This document shows, one piece after another, positions 1-6,024 of a stretch of 6,037 nt of DNA. The notes under the pieces are model-generated. The model did not search any database and was not told the origin of the DNA. It worked only from the letters and a program-made list of their open reading frames with translations. Each line of letters starts with the position of its first letter. The stretch's first letter is position 1. The stretch comes from Actinomycetes bacterium (GTDB lineage: Bacteria > Actinomycetota > Acidimicrobiia > Acidimicrobiales > Microtrichaceae): assembly GCA_023423215.1 (NCBI GenBank), contig JAFAFZ010000101.1:1-6037 (forward strand). The letters run 5' to 3'. The position numbers were made by a program, and so were the translations under genes.

Positions 1-40
1 GGGCTGGGCTGGGCTGGGCTGGGCTGGGCCGAGCTGAGCT
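1..40. repeat. GGGCT pentanucleotide tandem repeat, G-quadruplex motif
   Basis: Five perfect GGGCT units (1-25) are followed in register by three degenerate units, GGGCC, GAGCT and GAGCT (26-40). The plus strand therefore has six G3 tracts separated by 2-base CT loops, which fits the canonical intramolecular G-quadruplex pattern. The complementary C-rich strand could form an i-motif. The array lies just beyond the 3' end of the minus-strand crotonase gene, so its transcript would carry AGCCC repeats if it reads through. The array starts at the first base of the window, so its true length is unknown. Degenerate units lie on the gene-proximal side, as expected for an array decaying at its edge. 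Confidence 0.9.
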
Positions 41-58
41 GGGGCGGGTGACGGCGGC

Positions 59-940
59 TCAGACCTCGTCGGAGGTGCTGACGCGGTCGGGGAACTCGGC
101 GGCGCGCTTCTCGATGAACGAGGTCACGCCCTCCCGGGCGTCGCCCGAACGACCCCGCCGGTAGATCGCGAGGGACTCGCGGGCGTGCGCCTCCTCGGGG
201 CCGCCCGACTCCAGGGCCTGCTGGATCAGCCGCCGCGACACGGTGACCGACACGGGTGCCGCCGCCTCAGCGATCTCGGCGATCAGGTCCTCGGCCTCGG
301 CCAGCATCGACTCGCGGTCGTCGTGGACGGTGCGCAGCAGTCCGGCGGCCAGGCCCTCGTCCGTGCGGAAGGTCCGTCCGGTCGAGACCCACTCGAGCGC
401 CGTGCTGACGCCGACGACCCGCGGCAGGAACCAGCTGGCGCACCCGTCGGTCGCGATGCCCCGCCGCACGAACGGCACGGCGAGCTTCGAGCCGGCGACG
501 GCCAGGCGCACGTCCATCGGCAGGGTCATGGTGAGCCCGACGCCGACGGCCGGACCGTTGATCGCCGCGACCACCGGCTTGAGCGACCGGTGGATGCGCA
601 GCACGACCACGCCGCCGAGGTCGGCGGGCGCCTGCTCGGCCCCCTCGCCCACGAAGCCCACGCCGCGGACGCCCCGCTCGCCACCCGCAGCGGCCTCGGT
701 CAGGTCGAACGTGTCGCCACCGAGCGCCAGGTCCGCGCCGGCACAGAAGGCGCGCCCCTGCCCCGTCACGACGACGCCGCGCACGTCGTCGTCCGCGTCG
801 CTCAGGTCGAACGCCGCGATCAGCTCGGCGGCCATGCGCGGGGTGAACGCGTTCAGCCGGTCGGGCCGATCGAGCGTGATCCTCGCGGTGTGGCCGCGCA
901 CCTCGTAGCGGATCTGGCGGAACTCTCCTGGGTCGGTCAC
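59..940 (-). CDS. Crotonase-superfamily enoyl-CoA hydratase/isomerase
   Basis: A 293-residue cytosolic enzyme predicted to act on acyl-CoA thioesters, in fatty-acid or related beta-oxidation. Family features seen: an N-terminal ITLDRPDRLNAF segment (21-32); the first oxyanion-hole region AFCAGADL (64-71); the second, AAINGPAVGVGL (125-136); then RRGIATDGCASWFLPRVVG (159-177). The C-terminus EGVTSFIEKRAAEFPDRV (270-287) is typical of the family. By eye alignment with classic hydratases, the first catalytic glutamate position (Glu144 of rat mitochondrial hydratase) is Thr137. Asp165 sits where PaaG-type isomerases and 4-chlorobenzoyl-CoA dehalogenase carry a conserved Asp. Isomerase or another crotonase chemistry is therefore as likely as hydration. 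The start is GTG (938-940). Upstream there is only a G-run (945-950, 4 bases away), so the ribosome-binding site is weak, and a TACGGT -10-like box lies at 968-973. Substrate is not predictable from sequence. Confidence 0.93.
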   Translation of the reverse strand: MTDPGEFRQIRYEVRGHTARITLDRPDRLNAFTPRMAAELIAAFDLSDADDDVRGVVVTGQGRAFCAGADLALGGDTFDLTEAAAGGERGVRGVGFVGEGAEQAPADLGGVVVLRIHRSLKPVVAAINGPAVGVGLTMTLPMDVRLAVAGSKLAVPFVRRGIATDGCASWFLPRVVGVSTALEWVSTGRTFRTDEGLAAGLLRTVHDDRESMLAEAEDLIAEIAEAAAPVSVTVSRRLIQQALESGGPEEAHARESLAIYRRGRSGDAREGVTSFIEKRAAEFPDRVSTSDEV

Positions 941-967
941 TCGGCCCCCCGGTCGTCGTGTGCCGTC

Positions 968-973
968 ACCGTA
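968..973 (-). promoter_or_regulatory. Weak -10-like box upstream of the crotonase gene
   Basis: The minus strand reads TACGGT, matching the TAnnnT pattern of actinobacterial housekeeping -10 elements. It would place transcription start near 961 and give a leader of about 20 bases before the GTG at 940. No -35 hexamer is recognisable, since the expected place falls in the hairpin at 982-1006. Such matches are frequent by chance, so this is only a candidate. Confidence 0.2.
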
Positions 974-981
974 CGCGACGC

Positions 982-1006
982 GGGGGGCACCGCTGCGGTG
1001 CTCCCC
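982..1006. terminator. GC-rich hairpin, putative terminator of the lipoprotein gene
   Basis: The left arm GGGGGGCACCGC (982-993) pairs with GCGGTGCTCCCC (995-1006), giving about 11 pairs including one G-U and a 3-base loop. It lies about 50 bases past the stop of the minus-strand lipoprotein gene and before the crotonase start. No U-rich tract follows on either strand. It is therefore not a classic intrinsic terminator, though U-less hairpin terminators have been proposed in actinobacteria. It may instead be a 3'-end stability element. Confidence 0.5.
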
Positions 1007-1012
1007 TCGTCC

Positions 1013-1050
1013 CCATCCACGGATGGTCGACCGGTCGATGTGGCCGACCG
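1013..1050. repeat. Cluster of short inverted repeats after the lipoprotein gene
   Basis: Three back-to-back palindromic elements lie here: CCATCC/GGATGG (1013-1018 and 1021-1026), the perfect 12-base palindrome TCGACCGGTCGA (1027-1038), and CGGTCG/CGACCG (1032-1037 and 1045-1050, alternative to the palindrome). With the hairpin at 982-1006 they fill nearly the whole 117-base gap between the two minus-strand genes. They could help end transcription or protect the lipoprotein transcript 3' end. Short palindromes are common in DNA this GC-rich. Confidence 0.4.
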
Positions 1051-1057
1051 CCGACGC

Positions 1058-1606
1058 TCACTCCGGCGTGGCGAACTCCAGCGGGATCAGGAGCTCCTCG
1101 CCCGCGTTGACCGCACCGCTGCCGGCGTAGGTGGCGATGCCGAGGGTCGCGTGGTTCCCTGCCTCGGCCGAGACCTCGATGTCGACGGTGAAGCTGCCGT
1201 CCGGGCTCATCTGCACGGCCTCTCCGGTGCCGAGCGCGGCGATGGTCGTGTACGAGCTGCCGGGCAGCGCCCAGAACTGGTCCAGGACCTGGCGCTGCGA
1301 GCCGCCCTGCGAGGGACGCCACGACTCGCCGAACGAGCCGAACACGACGTACACGCCGCCGGGCTGGTTGAAGAGCGGCGGGCGGGTGCCCAGGTTGCCG
1401 GTGGCGGTGAACCCGGTGCCGGTGACGGTGATGACCTCACCGGCGGGGTCGAGGCCCGTGCTCTTCGAGACCGTGAGCTCGGCGCCCTCGGTGTTGCTGG
1501 TGGGAGGCGGGACGCACGCCGCTGCCGTCAGCGCGAGCGCCATCGCCGCAGCGATCCCCAGGAGGCGGGTGCGCGCCGTGCGCCCCGCCGTCATCGCCGT
1601 TGCCAT
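1058..1606 (-). CDS. Putative secreted lipoprotein with beta-rich domain
   Basis: A 182-residue protein. It begins with a basic n-region (Arg9, Arg12, Arg14), a hydrophobic stretch (LLGIAAAMALALTAAA, 15-30) and Cys31, its only cysteine. This fits a lipoprotein signal with lipobox TAAAC, although Ala at -3 is less usual than Leu. The mature part starts VPPPTSNTEG, a flexible tether, then TVSKSTGLDPAGEVITVTGTGF (45-66), GGVYVVFG (82-89), DGSFTVDIEVSA (136-147) and a final strand IPLEFATPE. This pattern resembles the Ig-like/neocarzinostatin-like beta-sandwich modules that accompany HtaA domains in actinobacterial surface proteins. That is recalled resemblance, not a search result. No heme-binding HtaA domain itself is present. 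The ATG start is supported by GAGAGGGG at 7-base spacing. It is transcribed divergently from the M3 peptidase. Ligand and role are unknown. Confidence 0.78.
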   Translation of the reverse strand: MATAMTAGRTARTRLLGIAAAMALALTAAACVPPPTSNTEGAELTVSKSTGLDPAGEVITVTGTGFTATGNLGTRPPLFNQPGGVYVVFGSFGESWRPSQGGSQRQVLDQFWALPGSSYTTIAALGTGEAVQMSPDGSFTVDIEVSAEAGNHATLGIATYAGSGAVNAGEELLIPLEFATPE

Positions 1607-1613
1607 GTCTGAA

Positions 1614-1621
1614 CCCCTCTC
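1614..1621 (-). promoter_or_regulatory. Ribosome-binding site of the lipoprotein gene
   Basis: The minus strand reads GAGAGGGG, seven bases before the ATG at 1606. It is the clearest Shine-Dalgarno sequence in the window and fixes the start of the lipoprotein gene. Its 5' half (GAGA) lies inside the hairpin at 1618-1635. Confidence 0.75.
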
Positions 1622-1635
1622 GTCGTGTGACGAGA
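1618..1635 (-). promoter_or_regulatory. Hairpin overlapping the lipoprotein Shine-Dalgarno
   Basis: On the lipoprotein transcript TCTCGTC and GACGAGA form a perfect 7-base stem with an ACAC tetraloop, immediately before the GGGG of the ribosome-binding site. The stem includes the GAGA half of the Shine-Dalgarno, so folding could tune translation or stabilise the 5' end. A weak TACTAC box (minus strand, 1642-1647) would start the transcript at about 1635, placing the stem at the very 5' end. That promoter is doubtful: the nearest -35-like TTGTGA is only 14 bases away. On DNA the repeat could also be an operator. Confidence 0.4.
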
Positions 1636-1709
1636 CGGAGCGTAGTAAGCAACCCTCACGATCACAATGTGCCGTGCCTCACCGCGCCCGGGTCGAGTGG
1701 CCGCGGCCC

Positions 1710-1715
1710 TACTCT
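1710..1715 (+). promoter_or_regulatory. -10 element for a leaderless M3 peptidase mRNA
   Basis: TACTCT fits the TAnnnT -10 consensus of actinobacteria and ends seven bases before the GTG at 1723. Transcription starting 7-8 bases downstream would begin on or next to that GTG, giving a leaderless message. No properly spaced Shine-Dalgarno precedes the GTG: the only G-rich run, GGGCGG, abuts the codon. No clear -35 is visible. The gene start and the promoter therefore support one another. Confidence 0.5.
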
Positions 1716-1722
1716 TGGGCGG

Positions 1723-3579
1723 GTGAGCACCGACACCGCCGCCACCGATCCGACCGACGCCCTCGACCCCGTCCAGGCCGACCTCACCGCCGCGGAGGTG
1801 GCGTGGGACCTCGAGACGCTGATCGACGGGACCGACGTCGACGCCCTGCTCGACCGCTCGGACGAGCTGACCGACCAGCTCGAGGCGCTGCGGAGCCGGG
1901 TCGCCGAGCTCGACGCCGGCGAGCTCGCCGACGCGATGACGACGATGGCCGAGCTGCAGGAGGTGCAGGGCCGCGTCGGCTACTACGCGATGCTCCGCTT
2001 CTCGGAGAACACGTCGGATCCCGAGCGTGGCGCGCTGATGATGAAGGTGCAGGAGCGCTCGACGACCCTGGCGACCCGCCTCGTGTTCTTCGAGCTCGAG
2101 TGGGCCGAGGTCGACGACGCCACGGCGGACGCGCTGCTGGCGGATCCCCGCCTCGACTTCTGCGCCCACCACCTGCGCTCGAGCCGCCGCTACCGCGACC
2201 ACCTGCTCTCCGAGCCCGAGGAGAAGCTGCTCACCGAGAAGTCCGTCAGCGGCGGCAGCGCATGGGTCCGGCTCTTCGACGAGCTCACCTCGGCCATCAC
2301 CGTCGAGCTGCCCTCGCCGCTCGTCGGCGGCCCCGAGGGCGAGACGACGACCGTCGGCCTGGAGCAGGGCCTGTCGATGCTGCAGCACCCCGATCGGGAC
2401 GTGCGGCGAACCGCGGCCGAGGCGGTCACCGTCGGACTCGAGCCCGGTCTGCGCACGCGGGCCTTCGTGTTCAACACGCTGCTGCTCGACAAGTCGGTCG
2501 ACGACCGCCTGCGTCGCTACCCGAGCTGGGTGTCGGAGCGGAACCTGGCGAACGAGGCGTCCGACGAGTCGGTCCAGGCCCTCATCGACGCCGTCGTGGG
2601 TCGCTACGACCTGCCGCAGCGCTGGTACTCGCTCAAGGCGAAGGTGCTCGGCATCGACCGCCTGGCGGACTACGACCGCATGGCGTCGGTCGCCCAGGAC
2701 GAGACCTCGATCGGCTGGGACGAGGCGCGCACGATCGTGCTGGACGCCTACCGCAGCTTCTCGCCCGAGATGGCCGACATCGCCCAGCGCTTCTTCGACG
2801 AGCGCTGGATCGACGCACCGACCCGTCCCGGCAAGCGGCCCGGCGCCTTCTGCGCGTACACGGTCCCCTCGCACCACCCCTACGTGCTGTTGAACTGGAC
2901 GTCGCGCAACCGCGACGTGTCGACGCTGGCCCACGAGCTCGGCCACGGCCTGCACGCCTACCTGGCGCGTGAGCAGGGCGTGTTCCACCAGTCGACGCCG
3001 CTGACCCTGGCCGAGACCGCGTCCGTGTTCGGCGAGACCGTCACCAACAACGCGCTGCTCGGACAGCTCGAGGACCCGAACGCTCGCTTCGCGCTGCTCG
3101 CGTCGACGCTCGAGGACTCGATCGCCACGGTGTTCCGCCAGGTCGCGATGAACCGCTTCGAGGACGCCGTGCACACCGCCCGCCGCGGCGAGGGCGAGCT
3201 CTCGGTCGAGCGCTTCGGCGAGCTGTGGATCGCGACCCAGTCGGACATGCTCGGCGACTCGGTCGAGCTGACCGAGGGCTACTCGACCTGGTGGAGCTAC
3301 ATCCCGCACTTCATCGGTACCCCGGGCTACGTGTACGCCTACGCGTACGGCCAGCTGCTCGCCCTGTCGGTGTACGCCCGCTACGCGGAGCGGGGCGAGA
3401 CCTTCGTTCCCGCCTACCTCGAGCTGCTCGGCGCCGGCGGATCGATGACGCCGGCCGAGCTCGGGCGGATCGTCGACTGCGACCTCGAGGACCCGGGGTT
3501 CTGGGACGCCGGCCTGCGCATCGTCGAGGGCCAGCTCGACGCCGCCACCGCGGCGGCCGAGGCCGCCGGCCGCATCTGA
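1723..3579 (+). CDS. M3-family oligoendopeptidase (PepF-like)
   Basis: A 618-residue cytosolic zinc metallopeptidase expected to cut short peptides in protein turnover or peptide recycling. The N-terminal AWDLETLIDG (27-36) resembles the start of PepF-like proteins. The catalytic core has GKRPGAFCAYTVPSHHPYVLLN (369-390) followed by the zinc motif HELGH (His404, Glu405, His408). The third ligand is probably Glu431 in LTLAETASVFGE. Near the C-terminus HFIGTPGYVYAYAYG (529-543) matches the His/Tyr-rich substrate-binding segment of the M3B branch. Length is normal for the family, and there is no signal peptide or membrane segment. The frame stays open upstream to 1600, but that extension overlaps the divergent lipoprotein gene and encodes nothing family-like. 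The GTG at 1723, with a -10 box just upstream, is the better start. A long hairpin follows the gene. Confidence 0.96.
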   Translation: MSTDTAATDPTDALDPVQADLTAAEVAWDLETLIDGTDVDALLDRSDELTDQLEALRSRVAELDAGELADAMTTMAELQEVQGRVGYYAMLRFSENTSDPERGALMMKVQERSTTLATRLVFFELEWAEVDDATADALLADPRLDFCAHHLRSSRRYRDHLLSEPEEKLLTEKSVSGGSAWVRLFDELTSAITVELPSPLVGGPEGETTTVGLEQGLSMLQHPDRDVRRTAAEAVTVGLEPGLRTRAFVFNTLLLDKSVDDRLRRYPSWVSERNLANEASDESVQALIDAVVGRYDLPQRWYSLKAKVLGIDRLADYDRMASVAQDETSIGWDEARTIVLDAYRSFSPEMADIAQRFFDERWIDAPTRPGKRPGAFCAYTVPSHHPYVLLNWTSRNRDVSTLAHELGHGLHAYLAREQGVFHQSTPLTLAETASVFGETVTNNALLGQLEDPNARFALLASTLEDSIATVFRQVAMNRFEDAVHTARRGEGELSVERFGELWIATQSDMLGDSVELTEGYSTWWSYIPHFIGTPGYVYAYAYGQLLALSVYARYAERGETFVPAYLELLGAGGSMTPAELGRIVDCDLEDPGFWDAGLRIVEGQLDAATAAAEAAGRI

Positions 3580-3608
3580 GGCCTGCCGGCTGCCGCGCAC
3601 GCGCTGCG

Positions 3609-3655
3609 TTTCGTTCGTCGAGGTACGCCGGAACGGCGTAGCTCGACGAACAGAA
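3609..3655. terminator. Long hairpin downstream of the M3 peptidase
   Basis: Arms 3609-3629 and 3635-3655 are inverted copies matching at 18 of 21 positions; one mismatch is a T-G wobble. They form a long stem around a 5-base GGAAC loop. The core is GTTCGTCGAG against CTCGACGAAC (10 pairs), then a G-G mismatch, then TACGCC against GGCGTA. It starts 29 bases after the peptidase stop codon, the usual place for a terminator, but no T-tract follows. Its right flank GAACAGAACCGGG (3648-3660) recurs inverted at 6025-6037, so the hairpin may be one copy of a dispersed element. Confidence 0.6.
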
Positions 3656-3660
3656 CCGGG
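3648..3660 (+). repeat. 13-base inverted repeat flanking the GGDEF-EAL gene, left copy
   Basis: GAACAGAACCGGG is the exact reverse complement of CCCGGTTCTGTTC at 6025-6037. The left copy is made of the outer right arm of the 3609-3655 hairpin plus a 5-base tail. Both copies lie outside coding sequence and enclose the cyclic-di-GMP gene. Confidence 0.6.
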
Positions 3661-3712
3661 TGGTCGGGGGTGGAGTTCGCGCGGTCCGCGCGATGTCGAC
3701 ATCCACCGACCA
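3661..3712. repeat. Nested inverted-repeat structure in the intergenic region
   Basis: The outer arms are TGGTCGG (3661-3667) with CCGACCA (3706-3712) and TGGA (3671-3674) with TCCA (3702-3705), with GGG (3668-3670) bulged out. Inside lie two self-complementary elements: CGCGCGG/CCGCGCG around a single T (3678-3692), and the perfect 10-base palindrome ATGTCGACAT (3693-3702), which shares one base with the outer stem. As RNA this could fold into a branched structure; as DNA the palindromes could be binding sites. It matches no riboswitch I recognise, and I do not see the conserved core of the cyclic-di-GMP GEMM class. Confidence 0.45.
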
Positions 3713-3714
3713 CG

Positions 3715-3740
3715 GCGGGCGCGAACCTAGGCTCGCCCGC
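3715..3740. repeat. GC-rich hairpin before the GGDEF-EAL gene
   Basis: GCGGGCG (3715-3721) pairs with CGCCCGC (3734-3740) around a 12-base loop containing the palindrome CCTAGG (3726-3731). A smaller stem, GCAGG/CCTGC (3754-3758 and 3765-3769), follows. With the two preceding structures, most of the 236-base gap can pair. No promoter could be assigned with confidence for the downstream gene. Confidence 0.35.
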
Positions 3741-3809
3741 GCTCGTCGGAACGGCAGGTGACCGCCTGCGCGGCGGGTCCGGAGGTGGCACGGGCGTGGC
3801 AGGGCATGG

Positions 3810-3816
3810 GGTGAGG
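3810..3816 (+). promoter_or_regulatory. Possible ribosome-binding site of the GGDEF-EAL gene
   Basis: GGTGAGG lies 11 bases before the ATG at 3828, which is long but usable, and overlaps the alternative GTG start at 3816. The only Shine-Dalgarno-like run for that GTG is AGGG at 3801-3804, also 11 bases away. The site does not settle the start, and the choice changes the protein by only four residues. Confidence 0.4.
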
Positions 3817-6023
3817 TGGCCGGCACGATGACGGTCGAGGACGCGGTCCTGTCCGCCGTCGTCGACCGCCTGGGGCACGGCGTGTGGCTGCTCGATCCCG
3901 AGGACGGCTCGGTGCTGCGCCACAACTCGGGCGCGGCGACCCAGCTCGGGTCCGACGCGGCCGACCTGCGTGGCGTGCGGCTGCCCGACCTGGTGGTCCC
4001 CGATCTGTCGACCGAGGGCTGGCGGCTGCTGACCGACCAGGTGCCCGCCGGCGGTTCCCATCGCGTCGACGTCGCCGTGCGCCGCACCGACGGCACCACC
4101 GTGCCGGTCGGGCTCAGCCTCTCGCGGTTGGACGCCTCGTTGCCCGCACCGGGCGACGCGGCGCACGCCGGGTCGCCGCACCTGATCGTCGCCGTCACGA
4201 CGGACCTGAGCGCGCAGGCCGCCGCGAACGAACGCGCCGCGTCCGAGCACGAGCTGCTCGGCCGCGCGCTCGACGCGGTGGTCGACGGCGTCGCCGTGAT
4301 CGGCCGCGACGGTCGCCTGGAGCAGGCCAACGACCGGTTCGCCGCGCTCGTCGACCTGCCGCACGAGCAGCTGATCGATCGCAGCGTGTTCGACCCTCCG
4401 TGGTCCTGGCTGGACGTCGACGGCCGGCACCTGCATCCGGAGTCGTCGCCGCCGGTGCTGACCATGCGCTCCGGCGAGGACGCCAGCGCGCCGGTGCGCC
4501 TTCCGGGCACGGGCCGCCTGCGCCCGGTCGACGAGCTCGTCCCGGCCGAGGTCGTGTGCGTGCCCGTCACCGACCTGTGGGGCGCGGCCAACGGCGCCGT
4601 GCTGGTCCTGCGCGACCTGAGCGAGGTGCAGTCCTGGCGCGAGCGCCACGAGCGCATGGCGACGACCGACTCGCTGACCGGCCTGCGCAGCCGGAACCAC
4701 ATCACGGCGCACCTGGTCGAACTGCTCGCCGCCGACTCGTGCGAGCGCCACGACGACCCCGCACGTCGCGACGACCCTGCGACCGACCTGCGCGTCGGCG
4801 TGCTGCACGTCGACCTGGACGACTTCCGCAGCGTCAACGACACCTTCGGCACCGACTTCGGCGACCAGGTGCTGGCCGCGGTCGCGGACCGCCTGCGCGA
4901 TCTGGCGGACCGGCACATCGAGATCGGCCGCATCAGCGTCGACGAGTTCCTCGTGGTCGCCCGGGGCGAGGGCGCGAGCCTGGCCTTCGACACCCGCCTT
5001 CGTCGGCTGGGCGAGGAGATCCAGCGCCGCACCGAGCAGCCGCTCGTCATCGACGGGCTCGAGCTGCGCCTGACGGCCTCGGTCGGCATCTCACGTTTCC
5101 CCGCGAACACCCGCGACGCGTCCGAGCTCGTGCGCGCCGCCGACACCGCGCTCTCCGCCGGTCGCCGCGACGGCCGGCACCAGCTGCGCTTCTACGAGCG
5201 CTCGATGGACGAGCGCACCCGCACCGGCCTGGCGCTCGACCGGGACCTGCGTCTCGCCGCCGCCCAGCGCACGCTCGAGGTGCACTACCAGCCGATCATC
5301 GACCTGCGCTCCGGCGCGATCGCCGCGGCCGAGGCGCTGGTGCGCTGGCACCACCCCGAGCACGGGCCGATCCCGCCGTCGGTGTTCATCCCGACCGCCG
5401 AGGCGACCGGGGCGATCTCGGCGATCAGCGACATGGTCGTGACCACCGTCGCGGAGGACGTCGCGAACTGGAACGTCGAGAGCCTGCTGCCCCCGGGTGC
5501 GCGCATCGCCGTGAACATCTCGGCGACCGAGTTCGAGCAGCGCGGCTTCGTCGACCGGCTCGCGTCGACGCTCGACAACGCCGGCGTCTCGCCGTCGCGG
5601 CTCGAGCTCGAGATCACCGAGACGCTGCTCATGCGCGACATGGAGACCACCGCGTCGCGGCTGACGCAGCTCGACGAGCTCGGCTTCCTGGTGGCGCTCG
5701 ACGACTTCGGCACCGGCTACTCGTCGCTGTCGTACCTGCACACGCTGCCGCTCCACACCCTGAAGGTCGACCGCTGCTTCGTCACCGAGCTCGGCGACGG
5801 CCGCTCCGAGACCATCACGCGGGCGATCCTCTCGCTCGCCCAGGGCCTGGGCATCGGCACGGTCGGCGAGGGCGTCGAGACCGAGGAGCAGCGACGCTTC
5901 CTGCTCGACGCCGGCTGCGACCTGGTGCAGGGCTTCTTCTACGCGCCGCCGCTCCCCCGGGCGGCCTTCGAGCAGTTCCTGCGCGAGCACGCGCCCACCG
6001 ACCCCTCGCTCCAGCCCGCCTAG
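3816..6023 (+). CDS. PAS-PAS-GGDEF-EAL protein, probable c-di-GMP phosphodiesterase
   Basis: A 735-residue soluble protein (731 if started at ATG 3828) with no membrane segment. Domain order: PAS (about 4-133), helical linker, PAS (146-268), short helix, GGDEF (282-440), EAL (about 470-725). The GGDEF domain keeps DSLTGL (285-290), the metal-binding Asp333 and the NDTFGTDFGD segment, but its signature is Ser374-Val375-Asp-Glu-Phe instead of GGDEF. The inhibitory RxxD site is absent, so cyclase activity is unlikely. The EAL domain looks complete: Glu506 (EAL), Asn567, Glu599 and Glu602 (LEITE), Asp629-Asp630 (DDFG), Lys650, Glu685 (GEGVE) and Gln705. It should hydrolyse cyclic di-GMP to pGpG, with PAS domains sensing a signal and GGDEF perhaps acting as a GTP-responsive module. 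A short Asp-rich insert (HDDPARRDDPATD) lies before the Asp333 strand. The first PAS is divergent, and ligands are unknown. Confidence 0.96.
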   Translation: MAGTMTVEDAVLSAVVDRLGHGVWLLDPEDGSVLRHNSGAATQLGSDAADLRGVRLPDLVVPDLSTEGWRLLTDQVPAGGSHRVDVAVRRTDGTTVPVGLSLSRLDASLPAPGDAAHAGSPHLIVAVTTDLSAQAAANERAASEHELLGRALDAVVDGVAVIGRDGRLEQANDRFAALVDLPHEQLIDRSVFDPPWSWLDVDGRHLHPESSPPVLTMRSGEDASAPVRLPGTGRLRPVDELVPAEVVCVPVTDLWGAANGAVLVLRDLSEVQSWRERHERMATTDSLTGLRSRNHITAHLVELLAADSCERHDDPARRDDPATDLRVGVLHVDLDDFRSVNDTFGTDFGDQVLAAVADRLRDLADRHIEIGRISVDEFLVVARGEGASLAFDTRLRRLGEEIQRRTEQPLVIDGLELRLTASVGISRFPANTRDASELVRAADTALSAGRRDGRHQLRFYERSMDERTRTGLALDRDLRLAAAQRTLEVHYQPIIDLRSGAIAAAEALVRWHHPEHGPIPPSVFIPTAEATGAISAISDMVVTTVAEDVANWNVESLLPPGARIAVNISATEFEQRGFVDRLASTLDNAGVSPSRLELEITETLLMRDMETTASRLTQLDELGFLVALDDFGTGYSSLSYLHTLPLHTLKVDRCFVTELGDGRSETITRAILSLAQGLGIGTVGEGVETEEQRRFLLDAGCDLVQGFFYAPPLPRAAFEQFLREHAPTDPSLQPA

Positions 6024-6024
6024 G

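Noticed and set aside
185..1612. 475-codon plus-strand open frame over the crotonase and lipoprotein genes
   Set aside because: It is a composition-driven shadow frame spanning two opposite-strand genes and the hairpin between them, with no domain-like sequence.
1642..1667. Sigma-70-like promoter TTGTGA / TACTAC for the lipoprotein gene
   Set aside because: The spacer is only 14 bases and the -10 lacks the final T. It is mentioned under the hairpin but is too weak to annotate separately.
1600..1722. N-terminal extension of the M3 peptidase from a TTG at 1600
   Set aside because: It would overlap the start of the divergent lipoprotein gene, contains no M3-like sequence and would run through both promoter regions. 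The GTG at 1723 fits better.
1591..3702. 703-codon minus-strand open frame antisense to the M3 peptidase
   Set aside because: Its translation is low-complexity, rich in Arg, Val, Gln and Gly, with no recognisable domain. It is the mirror of a confident gene in very GC-rich DNA, where stop codons are rare in shadow frames.
3580..3815. A cyclic-di-GMP riboswitch ahead of the GGDEF-EAL gene
   Set aside because: The context is tempting and the region is structured, but I could not see the conserved core of the known cyclic-di-GMP riboswitch classes.
4747..4782. Short imperfect direct repeat encoding HDDPARRDDPATD in the GGDEF domain
   Set aside because: It is probably a small in-frame duplication or low-complexity loop between secondary-structure elements. 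The frame is maintained and nothing suggests a wider role.
3311..5146. 611-codon minus-strand open frame (and another at 3414-4916) across the GGDEF-EAL gene
   Set aside because: The Ser/Arg-rich and Arg/Val-rich translations have no family features and cross the peptidase end, the structured intergenic region and the PAS-GGDEF coding sequence.
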